DNA of 6,374 nt from Granulicella sp. (GTDB lineage: Bacteria; Acidobacteriota; Terriglobia; Terriglobales; Acidobacteriaceae). Location of the stretch: assembly GCA_003133205.1 (NCBI GenBank), contig PKWK01000068.1, positions 1 to 6,374 on the forward strand, given 5' to 3'. Shown piece by piece: positions 1 to 6,374 of the stretch. Under the pieces are notes generated by a model. That model was not told the DNA's origin and searched no databases. It was given only the letters and a program-made list of their open reading frames with translations. Every line of letters starts with the position of its first letter. The first letter of the stretch is position 1. The position numbers and the translations under genes were made by a program.

Positions 1-18
1 AGGTATGGGTTTATGAAC

Positions 19-43
19 AGGCCTCTCTTGCAAAGGCCTTTTT
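19..43 (+). terminator. Rho-independent terminator-like hairpin
   Basis: AGGCCT at 19-24 pairs with AGGCCT at 34-39 across a 9-nt loop (25-33), giving a 6-bp stem with 4 G-C pairs. The stem runs into a T-tract (39-43). A TGA at 14-16 lies just before it, so it could end an upstream gene whose body is outside the window. It sits 47 bp before the first gene here, which suggests that the cluster starts its own transcript. An attenuator in a longer leader is an alternative. The stem is short, so efficiency is uncertain. Confidence 0.5.
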
Positions 44-89
44 CACTAAACCGAATTTGCAGAGCTAAACTGGTTGGGGAGAATCCCTC

Positions 90-581
90 ATGAGATTTGG
101 ATTGTTCGCGCAATGCAGCACACTGGTGATGCTTCTTGTTGTGCTGTCTCACGGTTCTGCGCAATTTTCCGGCGGTGCACCGCCGCCGGAGAGCGCTTTT
201 TCAATTCCGCAGGCGGAACAGATTCAGCCGGATAAAATGAACCATTTGCTGCAGGCCAGGGGCGCCGCCAAGCCCGTGATCCTGCAAGTCGGCTCGCATG
301 TTCTTTTCGCCGAGTCTCACATCCAGGGGGCAGAATACGCCGGAGCCGGTTCGCAACCGGCAGGTCTCAAGCAGTTGCAAGGCAGGGTTGCCTCCCTCTC
401 CCACGACACCTTTATTGTGTTGTACTGCGGTTGCTGTCCGTGGAATCGCTGCCCCAACCTTGGACCTGCGTACTGGCAGTTGCATAACCTTGGGTTTACC
501 CATGTGAAGGTCCTTTATCTCGCCGACAACTTCGGAGCTGACTGGGTGGACAAGGGGTACCCGGTTGAGCGCGGCCGATAG
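90..581 (+). CDS. Secreted rhodanese-like domain protein with Cys-rich active loop
   Basis: This is a 163-residue exported single-domain rhodanese-fold protein. Residues 1-24 form a signal peptide (hydrophobic core about 10-20, likely cleavage after GSA at 22-24). The domain spans about residues 45-160. HIQGAEY at 77-83 resembles the conserved rhodanese segment before the active site. The active loop follows a beta-strand (FIVLYC) and reads CGCCPWNRCP at 113-122. C115 to R120 fits the six-residue CxxxxR loop that cradles a persulfide, so C115 is the most likely sulfur-carrying cysteine. C113, C116 and C121 make the loop unusually cysteine-rich, so a redox disulfide or metal binding is also possible. 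The start is supported by GGGGAGA at 76-82, about 7 nt before ATG. Its 3' end overlaps the thioredoxin gene by 17 bp. The family call is firm. The substrate is unknown: sulfane sulfur transfer in the periplasm is an inference from the family. Confidence 0.85.
   Translation: MRFGLFAQCSTLVMLLVVLSHGSAQFSGGAPPPESAFSIPQAEQIQPDKMNHLLQARGAAKPVILQVGSHVLFAESHIQGAEYAGAGSQPAGLKQLQGRVASLSHDTFIVLYCGCCPWNRCPNLGPAYWQLHNLGFTHVKVLYLADNFGADWVDKGYPVERGR
168..190 (+). repeat. GC-rich inverted repeat inside the rhodanese gene
   Basis: TCCGGCGG (168-175) is the exact reverse complement of CCGCCGGA (183-190), giving an 8-bp stem with a 7-nt loop. The same stretch holds a perfect 16-bp palindrome, CGGCGGTG/CACCGCCG (170-185), which is a mutually exclusive fold. 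It encodes the Gly/Pro-rich linker just after the signal peptide. It may simply reflect GC-rich Gly and Pro codons. No regulatory role is shown. Confidence 0.45.
552..557 (+). promoter_or_regulatory. Shine-Dalgarno AAGGGG selecting a TTG start
   Basis: AAGGGG ends 7 nt before the TTG at 565 and lies inside the end of the rhodanese gene. The alternative in-frame ATG at 589 has only AAGG 2 nt upstream, which is too close to serve as a good site. This favours the TTG start and coupling of the thioredoxin gene to translation of the rhodanese gene. Confidence 0.5.
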
Positions 582-1149
582 CAAGGCTATGCCCGGCAGA
601 TCCGCAACCGCACGGCGTACAACTGGAACGGCGCTCTCCGCGCCTGGCCGGCTGCCGTTGGCAAGTCTGATCCTGGGCGTGTGCTTCGGGGGCTGCGCGA
701 TGCACGCAGCCTTCGCGGCGGAGTCTTTGCTGCACAAGCAAGCGCCTGAATTCGTCCTCAGAGACCTGAACCACAAGAGTCTGGATCTCAAAGCCTACCG
801 GGGAAAAGTGGTGCTACTTAACTTCTGGGCCACGTGGTGCGCTCCCTGCCAGCTTGAGATGCCGCGCTTTATTGCGTGGCAAAGCCAATACAGCCCGCGA
901 GGATTGCAGGTCATCGGTATCTCCATGGATGATGACCCAGCACTGGTGCGCAGCCTCTGCGCAAAACTGAAAGTGAATTACCCAGTCGGGATGGGAGATG
1001 AAAAAATCGGAGAACTTTACGGGGGAGTCCTCGGGCTTCCCGTGACTTATCTGATCGATACCCACGGAGAAATTCGCGCTGAGTATCGAGGCGAAACGGA
1101 TCTGAGCAGGATTGAAATGCAGATGAAGATGCTCTTGCCCCAGCCTTGA
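565..1149 (+). CDS. TlpA/ResA-family periplasmic thioredoxin-like protein
   Basis: This is a 194-residue exported thiol-disulfide oxidoreductase. A hydrophobic segment (about 32-51) followed by AFAAES suggests a signal peptide cut near 52, or an inner-membrane anchor. The thioredoxin/AhpC-TSA fold follows. APEFVLRDL (60-68) is the typical entry strand of the family. VVLLNFWATWCAPC (82-95) carries the redox pair C92/C95, and the cis-proline is P159 in GLPVTYLID. Members usually reduce disulfides in periplasmic partners using electrons from a membrane donor such as CcdA/DsbD. No such donor is visible here. The start is TTG, overlapping the rhodanese gene by 17 bp; ATG 589 would shorten the protein by 8 residues. 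Oddities are a long pre-hydrophobic region (about 30 residues) with RR at 17-18 but no proper Tat motif, and FGGC at 41-44, which is not a good lipobox. The overlap implies joint production with the rhodanese, whose cysteines could be its substrate (inference). Confidence 0.88.
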   Translation: MSAADSKAMPGRSATARRTTGTALSAPGRLPLASLILGVCFGGCAMHAAFAAESLLHKQAPEFVLRDLNHKSLDLKAYRGKVVLLNFWATWCAPCQLEMPRFIAWQSQYSPRGLQVIGISMDDDPALVRSLCAKLKVNYPVGMGDEKIGELYGGVLGLPVTYLIDTHGEIRAEYRGETDLSRIEMQMKMLLPQP

Positions 1150-1316
1150 GCTGCCGGGCTCATCCATGCGAAGCTCTGAATCGCGTACCGCCAGAATACC
1201 AATCATCCCGATCTCGACTCCCTATGCCGGTGCGGGAGGTCACACCCGCTCGATGCCTGCCGAAAATGAGCTGTTTAGGGAAACCAACCACTTTTTTGGC
1301 ACATTCTGTAACGAAT

Positions 1317-1361
1317 TGCGTGCTTGGGGGCTTTATTCAATTGAATGCACCCAAGGACGCA
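1317..1361 (+). promoter_or_regulatory. Long imperfect inverted repeat masking the channel-gene RBS
   Basis: The left arm TGCGTGCTTGGGGGC (1317-1331) pairs with the right arm GCACCCAAGGACGCA (1347-1361). This gives 5 bp, a G/G mismatch, 6 bp, a G/A mismatch and 2 bp. The enclosed ATTCAATTGAAT (1335-1346) is a perfect 12-bp palindrome that can add a 4-bp cap. The Shine-Dalgarno AAGGA (1353-1357) lies in the right arm, mostly base-paired. In RNA this would hide the ribosome-binding site of the TolC-like gene. In DNA it could be an operator for a dimeric regulator. The pairing is seen directly; the regulatory role is inferred. Confidence 0.5.
1353..1357 (+). promoter_or_regulatory. Shine-Dalgarno AAGGA for the TolC-like gene
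   Basis: AAGGA lies 11 nt before ATG 1369, a slightly long but usable spacing. It supports starting the channel gene at 1369 rather than at the in-frame ATG 1345, which has only a G-run about 14 nt upstream. The site falls inside the inverted repeat at 1317-1361. Confidence 0.5.
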
Positions 1362-1368
1362 TCACCCC

Positions 1369-2724
1369 ATGAATTTCAGCCATTTTCGAGTCTTATGCCT
1401 TGCTCTCCTGTTTTGCTTGGGCGGTGTGGTATCCGTTGCGCAAGATCCGCTGACACTGAGGCAGGCCATTGATCAGGCGCTGGGGCACAGTCCGGATGCG
1501 GCGGTGGCCCGTGCTGACAATCAAGCGGCAAGCGCGGAAGCCAGTTTGGCCCGCACCCAACTGCTGCCGCAGCTCAACTTTACCGAAGACATCTCCCGCG
1601 GAGACGACCCCGTGTATGTCTTCGGCACAAAACTCAGGCAGCGGCAGTTTGGCCAAGCTGACTTTGCGCTGAATGCTCTGAACAGTCCTCAGCCGATTGG
1701 CAACTTCGCCACGCGATTCTCCGGCTCCTGGACGGCATTCGACTCGTTCAAGACGCGGAGGGAGATTCGCCGCGCCGACCTCTCGAAAGAAAGCGCCTCC
1801 TCATCCGCCAAGGCGGTTGACCAGCAGATCGTCCTCCGCGTTGTGGTGGCGTATCAGCAGGTGCTCTACGCGCAGCGGGAGATTGACGTCGTGCGGCATG
1901 AGCAGGAGACCGCGGCGGCGCTGTTGGCTTCAGTGGAGGATCATGTGAAGGCCGGCCTTGCGGTGGAGTCGGACCGCATGTCTGCCCTGGTGAATGAGTC
2001 TGCCCGCAAAGAGGAACTGATTGCGGCCCAGGGAGACCTGGAACTGGCATGGGCTCAGCTACGGGAGGCAATGGGGACACCGGACTTCCAGGCAACCGAA
2101 TTGAAGCCGATTGAGCCGCGTACATTCACGCTGCTTCCACTGGAGCAGGAGATAGCAACGGCCACAAAGACGCGACCCGATCTGAAGTCGATGGGAGAGG
2201 CGCAATCGGCGCAGGCGTCAGCACAGGGCGCGGCAAAGTCGGAGTTCGGCCCTCGCGTGAGCGCCTACGGGAACTGGGAAGATGACCGGACGTCCTTTGC
2301 CGGATCTGGAGGCAATAACTGGGTAGCCGGCGTGCAGATCAGCGTGGATATTCTGCCCATGGGCAAACGCGCTCAATTGGCGCGGGAGAACGCCGCGAAG
2401 CAGCGGATCGACGCTCAACTGGCTACCTCAGAGCAGCATGTGCGGCTGGAAGTAAGCCGGGCGCATATTCACCGGCAGACTGCGGAACTTACGCTGGAAA
2501 CTGCGCGGGCCGCAATGGACGAATCGGCCGAGAGTCTTCGCATTCTGAAGAATCGTTATAACGCGGGGCTTGCCACCATCACCGATCTGCTCCGGGCCGA
2601 GGACGCTGGGCGGCAGAGCCAGTCCAGTTACTGGCATGCCGTCTACGGCAACGCTCTGGCCTATGCCGAACTGCTTTACGCGACAGGGACACTGACTCCA
2701 GATGCGGCGGAGGATTTGCAATGA
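1369..2724 (+). CDS. TolC-family outer-membrane efflux channel protein
   Basis: This is a 451-residue outer-membrane factor of a tripartite pump, expected to trimerise into a beta-barrel plus periplasmic alpha-tunnel through which substrate leaves the cell. Residues 1-24 are a signal peptide (core LCLALLFCLGGVV, likely cleavage after SVA). The mature part opens with LTLRQAIDQALGHSPD, the typical first helix of the family. Two OEP repeats follow, rich in long Ala/Glu/Gln/Arg helices. The C-terminal repeat carries RYNAGLATITDLLRAED, a hallmark near the end of TolC-like proteins. There is no lipobox cysteine near the cleavage site, so it is not of the lipidated OprM/NodT type. The start at 1369 was chosen over 1345 because of AAGGA at 1353-1357 and because it gives a clean signal peptide. 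The stop overlaps the adaptor start by ATGA, which indicates translational coupling. Length is normal for the family and no frame break is seen. Confidence 0.92.
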   Translation: MNFSHFRVLCLALLFCLGGVVSVAQDPLTLRQAIDQALGHSPDAAVARADNQAASAEASLARTQLLPQLNFTEDISRGDDPVYVFGTKLRQRQFGQADFALNALNSPQPIGNFATRFSGSWTAFDSFKTRREIRRADLSKESASSSAKAVDQQIVLRVVVAYQQVLYAQREIDVVRHEQETAAALLASVEDHVKAGLAVESDRMSALVNESARKEELIAAQGDLELAWAQLREAMGTPDFQATELKPIEPRTFTLLPLEQEIATATKTRPDLKSMGEAQSAQASAQGAAKSEFGPRVSAYGNWEDDRTSFAGSGGNNWVAGVQISVDILPMGKRAQLARENAAKQRIDAQLATSEQHVRLEVSRAHIHRQTAELTLETARAAMDESAESLRILKNRYNAGLATITDLLRAEDAGRQSQSSYWHAVYGNALAYAELLYATGTLTPDAAEDLQ

Positions 2725-3833
2725 AGATCGTTTTACAGGCAAGTTTGCTTGCGGTTTCCGCGGCGATGTTTGCCGGTTGTCATAACGGCGAATCTACCTC
2801 ACCCGTTGCGGTGCAAACCATGCAGTCGCGGGTGGTCGAGAGCCGGCAGCAGCAGATTACTCTGAACGTGCGTTCCACCGGGACCGTTCATGCGCGGGAG
2901 ACCGCCGTAGTGTCCGCACAGGTTGCAAGCCGCATCCGGCAGGTTATGGTGCGTGAGGGAGACAGCGTACGGGCAGGACAAACGCTGGTGGTGCTGGACG
3001 ATGCGGCACTACGTGCCTCGGATGATCAGGCTAAAGCAGCTGTGAAGGCGGCGCAAAACGAACAGGCCGCCGCGCAATCCGATGCCGGACTGGCAGCCAG
3101 CACCCAGGCACGCTATCAGCAACTGCAGGCCGAAAAGAGCGTGAGCCCCCAGGAGATGGACGAAGTTACGCGACGGTCTGAGGCAGCGGCTGCAAGGGTT
3201 GAGGCAGCGCGAGCGCAAACCGAAGCAGCGCATGCCCAGGTAAGCGGCGCTCACGCGATGCTGGGCTATACGCGCCTGGTTGCGCCATTTTCCGGAGTTG
3301 TGACGGCACGGATGAGCGATCCGGGTTCGATGGCCATGCCGGGCGTACCGTTGCTTCAGGTGGATCAGGCAGGCGCCCTGCAACTGGAAGCGACGGTGGA
3401 TGAGTCAGCGATAGGCTCGATTCACAAGGGGATGAAGGTGAAGGTTGTTCTCGATGGCGCTTCATCCACGGAGATAGCGGGCACTGTGGCAGAGATCGTC
3501 CCCGCCGCCGACCCGGCCAGCCACAGCTTTCTGGTCAAAATCGAATTGCCTTCATCGAGCCAGTTACGCGCTGGCATCTATGGGACGGCGGAGTTTGCCA
3601 ACGGCACGCGCCAGGCGACTCTCATTCCGCGCTCCGCGGTCGTGCTTCGCGGCTCACTGGCCAGTGTGTATGTTCTAGACGGCCAAAGAATTGCGCAACT
3701 GCGTTACATCACCCTTGGCGAACAGCAAGGCAATCTCGTAGAAGTTTTGTCGGGAATATCCCCGGGCGAAAAACTTGTTGACGCACCCTCGGACCGCGAT
3801 TTGGCAGGCAAGCGGATTGAGGCGATGCCATGA
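2721..3833 (+). CDS. RND efflux periplasmic adaptor (membrane-fusion, HlyD/AcrA-type) protein
   Basis: This 370-residue adaptor links the inner-membrane RND permease to the TolC-like channel. The N-terminus has a hydrophobic stretch ending MFAGC, with C20 as a probable lipidation site. The Phe at -3 is a relaxed lipobox. Domain order fits the family: first lipoyl half about 64-94 (EGDSVRAGQTLVVLDD), an alpha-helical hairpin about 95-178 very rich in Ala/Gln/Glu, second lipoyl half about 181-214 (RLVAPFSGVVTARMSDPGS), beta-barrel about 220-292, and a membrane-proximal domain to the end (IPRSAVVLRG onward). The hairpin is of moderate length, as in RND rather than ABC adaptors. GGAGG at 2708-2712 precedes ATG by 8 nt, and both gene ends show ATGA overlaps with neighbours. 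There is no His- or Met-rich metal-binding tail of the kind seen in some CzcB/CusB proteins, which gives no support for a metal substrate. Confidence 0.93.
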   Translation: MKIVLQASLLAVSAAMFAGCHNGESTSPVAVQTMQSRVVESRQQQITLNVRSTGTVHARETAVVSAQVASRIRQVMVREGDSVRAGQTLVVLDDAALRASDDQAKAAVKAAQNEQAAAQSDAGLAASTQARYQQLQAEKSVSPQEMDEVTRRSEAAAARVEAARAQTEAAHAQVSGAHAMLGYTRLVAPFSGVVTARMSDPGSMAMPGVPLLQVDQAGALQLEATVDESAIGSIHKGMKVKVVLDGASSTEIAGTVAEIVPAADPASHSFLVKIELPSSSQLRAGIYGTAEFANGTRQATLIPRSAVVLRGSLASVYVLDGQRIAQLRYITLGEQQGNLVEVLSGISPGEKLVDAPSDRDLAGKRIEAMP

Positions 3834-6374
3834 AGCAAGATCTTGGAATCGCCGGGAACCTGGCGCGCACGTTTCTCAACTCCAAGCTGACGCCATTGAT
3901 TGTCGTTGCGTCGCTGGCCATCGGGGTATTCGCGGTAACCGTCATTCCCCGAGAGGAAGAGCCGCAGATCCTGGTCCCGATGCTGGACATCACAACCGCC
4001 ATGCCGGGCGCGTCGCCCGCGGAGGTGGAAGAGCGAGTCACTCTCCCCATCGAGACGCTGGTGCATCAAATCTCCGGCGTTGAGTATGTGTACTCCACAT
4101 CGAGTCCCGGACAGAGCCTTGTGATCGTGCGCTTTTTAGTTGGCACGCCGCAAGAAGATGCGCTGATCAAGGTCTATAGCAAGCTCTACTCGAACTTCGA
4201 TCGCATGCCGCCGGGAGTCTCACAGCCGATCGTCAAGGCTCGCTCGATTGACGATGTCCCGATCCTTGCCCTGACGCTGTGGGGCGAGCGCTACAACGGC
4301 TATCAACTTCGCGCCATCGCTGCCGAAATGCAACACCGCTTCGAACAAGTTTCGGATGTATCGGAAACAACGATTATCGGTGGCCTTCCACGCACCATGC
4401 GCGTCGTGCTCAGCACGGAGAAGCTCAATGCATACGGCATTTCACCCGCCACCATCGTTGAGCATCTACAAGCCGCAAACGCAACGGTGCAGGCGGGAAA
4501 CTTCGCCGAGAATAATCGGGACGTCCGCGTAGACGCAGGCAATCTCTTCACCAGCCGCGACGACCTGGAGGCCGTGGTGATAGGCGTAGTTCGCGGGCAT
4601 CCGGTATACCTGCGGGATGTCGCCGCACAGATCGTCGATGGCCCTGCCGATCCGACAAACTACGTGGTCTATGGGACGACACACTCAGACAAACACGCGA
4701 ACTCGGTAGCGCGACAGTACCCGGCGGTGACCATCACCGTTGCCAAGCGCAAGGGCACCAACGCCACCGACATCGCCAACGCTGTTCTCCAAAGCGTCCA
4801 CCGGATGCAGGGCGTGACCATCCCCAACGACGTAACGGTGACCACCACGCGCAACTATGGAGAGACTGCGAAGGCCAAGTCGGATGAGTTGCTGGAGCAC
4901 CTGCTGCTGGCAACGCTCTCCGTTACTCTTCTCATCGCGGTATTTCTCGGATGGCGCGAGTCGGGAGTCGTGCTGTTGGCCATCCCGGTCACTCTTGCCC
5001 TTACGCTGTCAGTCTTCTACTTCCTGGGATACACCGTTAATCGCGTTACGCTCTTCGCGCTGATCTTCAGCATCGGAATACTTGTCGATGACGCTATCGT
5101 TGTCGTCGAGAATATGGTGCGGCACTTCCGCCTTCCGGAGAGCCACGGACGCCCGATCCGCGAAGTCGCTGTGGAAGCCATAGCCGAGGTGGGCAATCCC
5201 ACAATTCTGGCCACCTTCGCCGTCATCGCGGCGATCCTTCCCATGGCCTTTGTTCGCGGATTGATGGGACCGTACATGCGCCCCATTCCAGTCGGAGCCT
5301 CGGCAGCGATGCTCTTCTCGCTAGTCGTCGCGTTCGTTGTCTCGCCGTGGGCCGCGCTCCGCCTGCTGGGCAAGCACATCGGCGGCGAGCGCACACCAGA
5401 ACAGGAGAAGGATAGCTGGACAACCCGGCTCTATCGCCGTGTGATGTCGCCGTTGATCCACTCCGTGCACTATCGCACCTTCTTCTTCGCAGGGATGATC
5501 CTGCTATTGCTGGCCGCCGCCGCGTTGGTTCCGCTCGGCATGGTCCGAGTCAAGATGCTGCCCTTCGACAACAAGAGCGAGTTGCAGGTCATCCTCAACA
5601 TGCCCGATGGCACGCCTCTGGAACAGACGGCGAGAGTGGCGCAAGCTTTGGGCGACGAACTTGCGCGGCAGCCGGATGTCTTGAACTACCAGACCTACAC
5701 CGGAACCGCGGGGCCTTATAACTTCAACGGGCTGGTGCGCCACTATTACATGCGACGCCAGCCGAACCAGGCCGACATTCAGGTGAACCTGTTGCCTGCA
5801 AACAAGCGCAGCGAACAGAGTCACGCAATCGCCAAACGGCTGCGTCCGTTGCTGGATGCGATCGGCAACCAGTACGGCGCGCGCATCCAGGTCAGCGAGG
5901 TTCCGCCCGGCCCTCCGGTGATCCAGACGCTGGTGGCGGAGGTATACGGTCCTGATCTGGCTGGTCAGACGCAGGTCGCCCAACAAATCAAGTCGATCTT
6001 TCAGCAAACCGCGGGCGTTGTCGACGCGGACTGGTACGTCGAAGACCCTCAACCGAGGCTGGTGATGCGCGTCGATGAGGTGAAGGCCGCACAGCATGGC
6101 ATCGCGGTCGCCGACGTGACCCACGCTCTGGCGCTTGCCGTATCGGGAACGCAGGTCGGCCTCATCCACGATCAGAGCGCTCGCGAACCGGTGCCCGCAA
6201 CGGTCGAGTTGGATCGCACGGACCGCTCCTCCGAGCAGGGATTGGAGAATATCCGTCTGCCCGGAGCGGACGGGGCGATGGTCTCTCTGCACGAATTAGT
6301 GATCGTCGAGCACACGACGATCGAACCCAGCATCTATCACAAGAATCTGCGGCGCGTAGTTTATGTCACGGGCG
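3830..6374 (+). CDS. RND efflux permease, AcrB/HAE-like (3' end outside window)
   Basis: This is the inner-membrane proton-driven pump, open to the window edge with 848 codons seen of an expected 1000-1100. TM1 is about residues 20-40, followed by a porter domain (PREEEPQI, MPGASPAEVEERVTLPIE). TM2-TM6 lie about 358-513, TM7 about 551-572, and the second porter half has begun (MPDGTPLEQT, then VPPGPPVIQTLVAEVYGPD). TM4 holds GILVDDAIVVVEN with D420/D421, the paired aspartates of the AcrB proton relay. CzcA-type metal pumps normally have DG at this place, so I class it as HAE-like. The TM10 lysine and TM8-12 fall outside the window. The start ATG overlaps the adaptor stop (ATGA), with GAGG at 3819-3822, 7 nt upstream. 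The reading frame is unbroken. The EEEPQI segment and the SPGQSLVIVRF and RSIDDVPILALTLW stretches recall, from memory, a branch of RND pumps common in sulfur- and metal-cycling bacteria. The substrate is not known. Confidence 0.93.
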   Translation, partial: MKQDLGIAGNLARTFLNSKLTPLIVVASLAIGVFAVTVIPREEEPQILVPMLDITTAMPGASPAEVEERVTLPIETLVHQISGVEYVYSTSSPGQSLVIVRFLVGTPQEDALIKVYSKLYSNFDRMPPGVSQPIVKARSIDDVPILALTLWGERYNGYQLRAIAAEMQHRFEQVSDVSETTIIGGLPRTMRVVLSTEKLNAYGISPATIVEHLQAANATVQAGNFAENNRDVRVDAGNLFTSRDDLEAVVIGVVRGHPVYLRDVAAQIVDGPADPTNYVVYGTTHSDKHANSVARQYPAVTITVAKRKGTNATDIANAVLQSVHRMQGVTIPNDVTVTTTRNYGETAKAKSDELLEHLLLATLSVTLLIAVFLGWRESGVVLLAIPVTLALTLSVFYFLGYTVNRVTLFALIFSIGILVDDAIVVVENMVRHFRLPESHGRPIREVAVEAIAEVGNPTILATFAVIAAILPMAFVRGLMGPYMRPIPVGASAAMLFSLVVAFVVSPWAALRLLGKHIGGERTPEQEKDSWTTRLYRRVMSPLIHSVHYRTFFFAGMILLLLAAAALVPLGMVRVKMLPFDNKSELQVILNMPDGTPLEQTARVAQALGDELARQPDVLNYQTYTGTAGPYNFNGLVRHYYMRRQPNQADIQVNLLPANKRSEQSHAIAKRLRPLLDAIGNQYGARIQVSEVPPGPPVIQTLVAEVYGPDLAGQTQVAQQIKSIFQQTAGVVDADWYVEDPQPRLVMRVDEVKAAQHGIAVADVTHALALAVSGTQVGLIHDQSAREPVPATVELDRTDRSSEQGLENIRLPGADGAMVSLHELVIVEHTTIEPSIYHKNLRRVVYVTG

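Larger units (their letters stand above)
1150..1368 (+). other. Intergenic gap before the efflux genes
   Basis: These 219 bp lie between the thioredoxin stop and the channel start. I see no convincing gene, no strong sigma-70 promoter and no clear terminator after the thioredoxin gene. A weak hairpin is possible at 1216-1241 (GACTCCC against GGGAGGTC with one bulge), but no T-tract follows it. The region around 1261-1346 is richer in A+T than the flanking genes, as expected for a promoter or leader. The 3' end holds the long inverted repeat listed separately. Because the gap is long, the efflux genes could have their own promoter here rather than relying only on read-through. Confidence 0.5.

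Noticed and set aside
57..85. Possible promoter TTGCAG plus AGAATC before the first gene
   Set aside because: The -10 match is poor and would overlap the ribosome-binding site, leaving no room for a transcription start.
201..791. 196-aa open frame on the minus strand across the rhodanese/thioredoxin junction
   Set aside because: It is antisense to two well-supported genes, has no family motif and runs over both of them, so it is a shadow frame.
1296..1320. Possible sigma-54 promoter (TTGGCAC followed by TTGC)
   Set aside because: GG at 1298-1299 and GC at 1318-1319 are separated by 18 nt, whereas sigma-54 promoters need about 10. The spacing excludes it.
1316..1346. Possible sigma-70 promoter (TTGCGT with TTGAAT)
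   Set aside because: The spacing of 19 nt and the weak -10 match make it unconvincing. The bases are better explained by the inverted repeat.
1166..1372. Small + strand ORF (68 aa) filling the gap and overlapping the TolC-like start as ATGA
   Set aside because: The ATGA overlap is tempting, but there is no ribosome-binding site before ATG 1166 and no recognisable motif or signal peptide. Its 3' half is the inverted repeat. Chance is more likely; conservation in relatives would change this.
5087..5092. Metal-type (CzcA/CusA) permease assignment
   Set aside because: TM4 has an Asp-Asp pair instead of the pattern expected for heavy-metal RND pumps, and the adaptor lacks His/Met-rich metal-binding segments.
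5504..6292. 262-aa open frame on the minus strand
   Set aside because: It lies entirely antisense to the RND permease, whose frame is unbroken and rich in family motifs. The minus-strand product is Arg/Leu/His-rich with no recognisable domain, a typical shadow in GC-rich DNA.

Overview
The window is a same-strand (+) gene cluster, roughly 55-60% G+C, from a Gram-negative (diderm) bacterium: every encoded protein is exported or envelope-bound, and three of them form a full RND tripartite efflux system. Gene style and protein similarity as I remember it suggest an acidobacterium (Terriglobia-like). This is a recollection-based guess; a proteobacterium cannot be excluded.

Layout: a rho-independent terminator-like hairpin (19-43) closes off whatever lies upstream. 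It is followed by a small secreted rhodanese-domain protein (90-581) with an unusual cysteine-rich active loop. A TlpA/ResA-type thioredoxin with a WCAPC site (565-1149) overlaps it by 17 bp and starts at TTG. A 219-bp gap (1150-1368) follows with no convincing gene. Its last part holds a long imperfect inverted repeat (1317-1361) that buries the ribosome-binding site of the next gene. Then come a TolC-family outer-membrane channel (1369-2724), a lipoprotein-like membrane-fusion adaptor (2721-3833) and an RND inner-membrane permease (3830 to beyond the window end, 848 codons seen). These last three genes are joined by two ATGA stop/start overlaps, so they are almost certainly cotranscribed and translationally coupled.

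Together: the permease, adaptor and TolC-like channel should form a proton-driven envelope-spanning pump. The two upstream genes encode periplasmic sulfur/thiol chemistry (rhodanese plus thioredoxin). The attractive but unproven idea is that they act on the pump's substrate or protect against the same stress (reactive sulfur species, thiol-reactive compounds or soft metals). The permease carries the Asp-Asp pair in TM4 typical of HAE-type drug/organic-compound exporters rather than the pattern of CzcA-type metal exporters. No mobile element, CRISPR array, tRNA or rRNA was seen.
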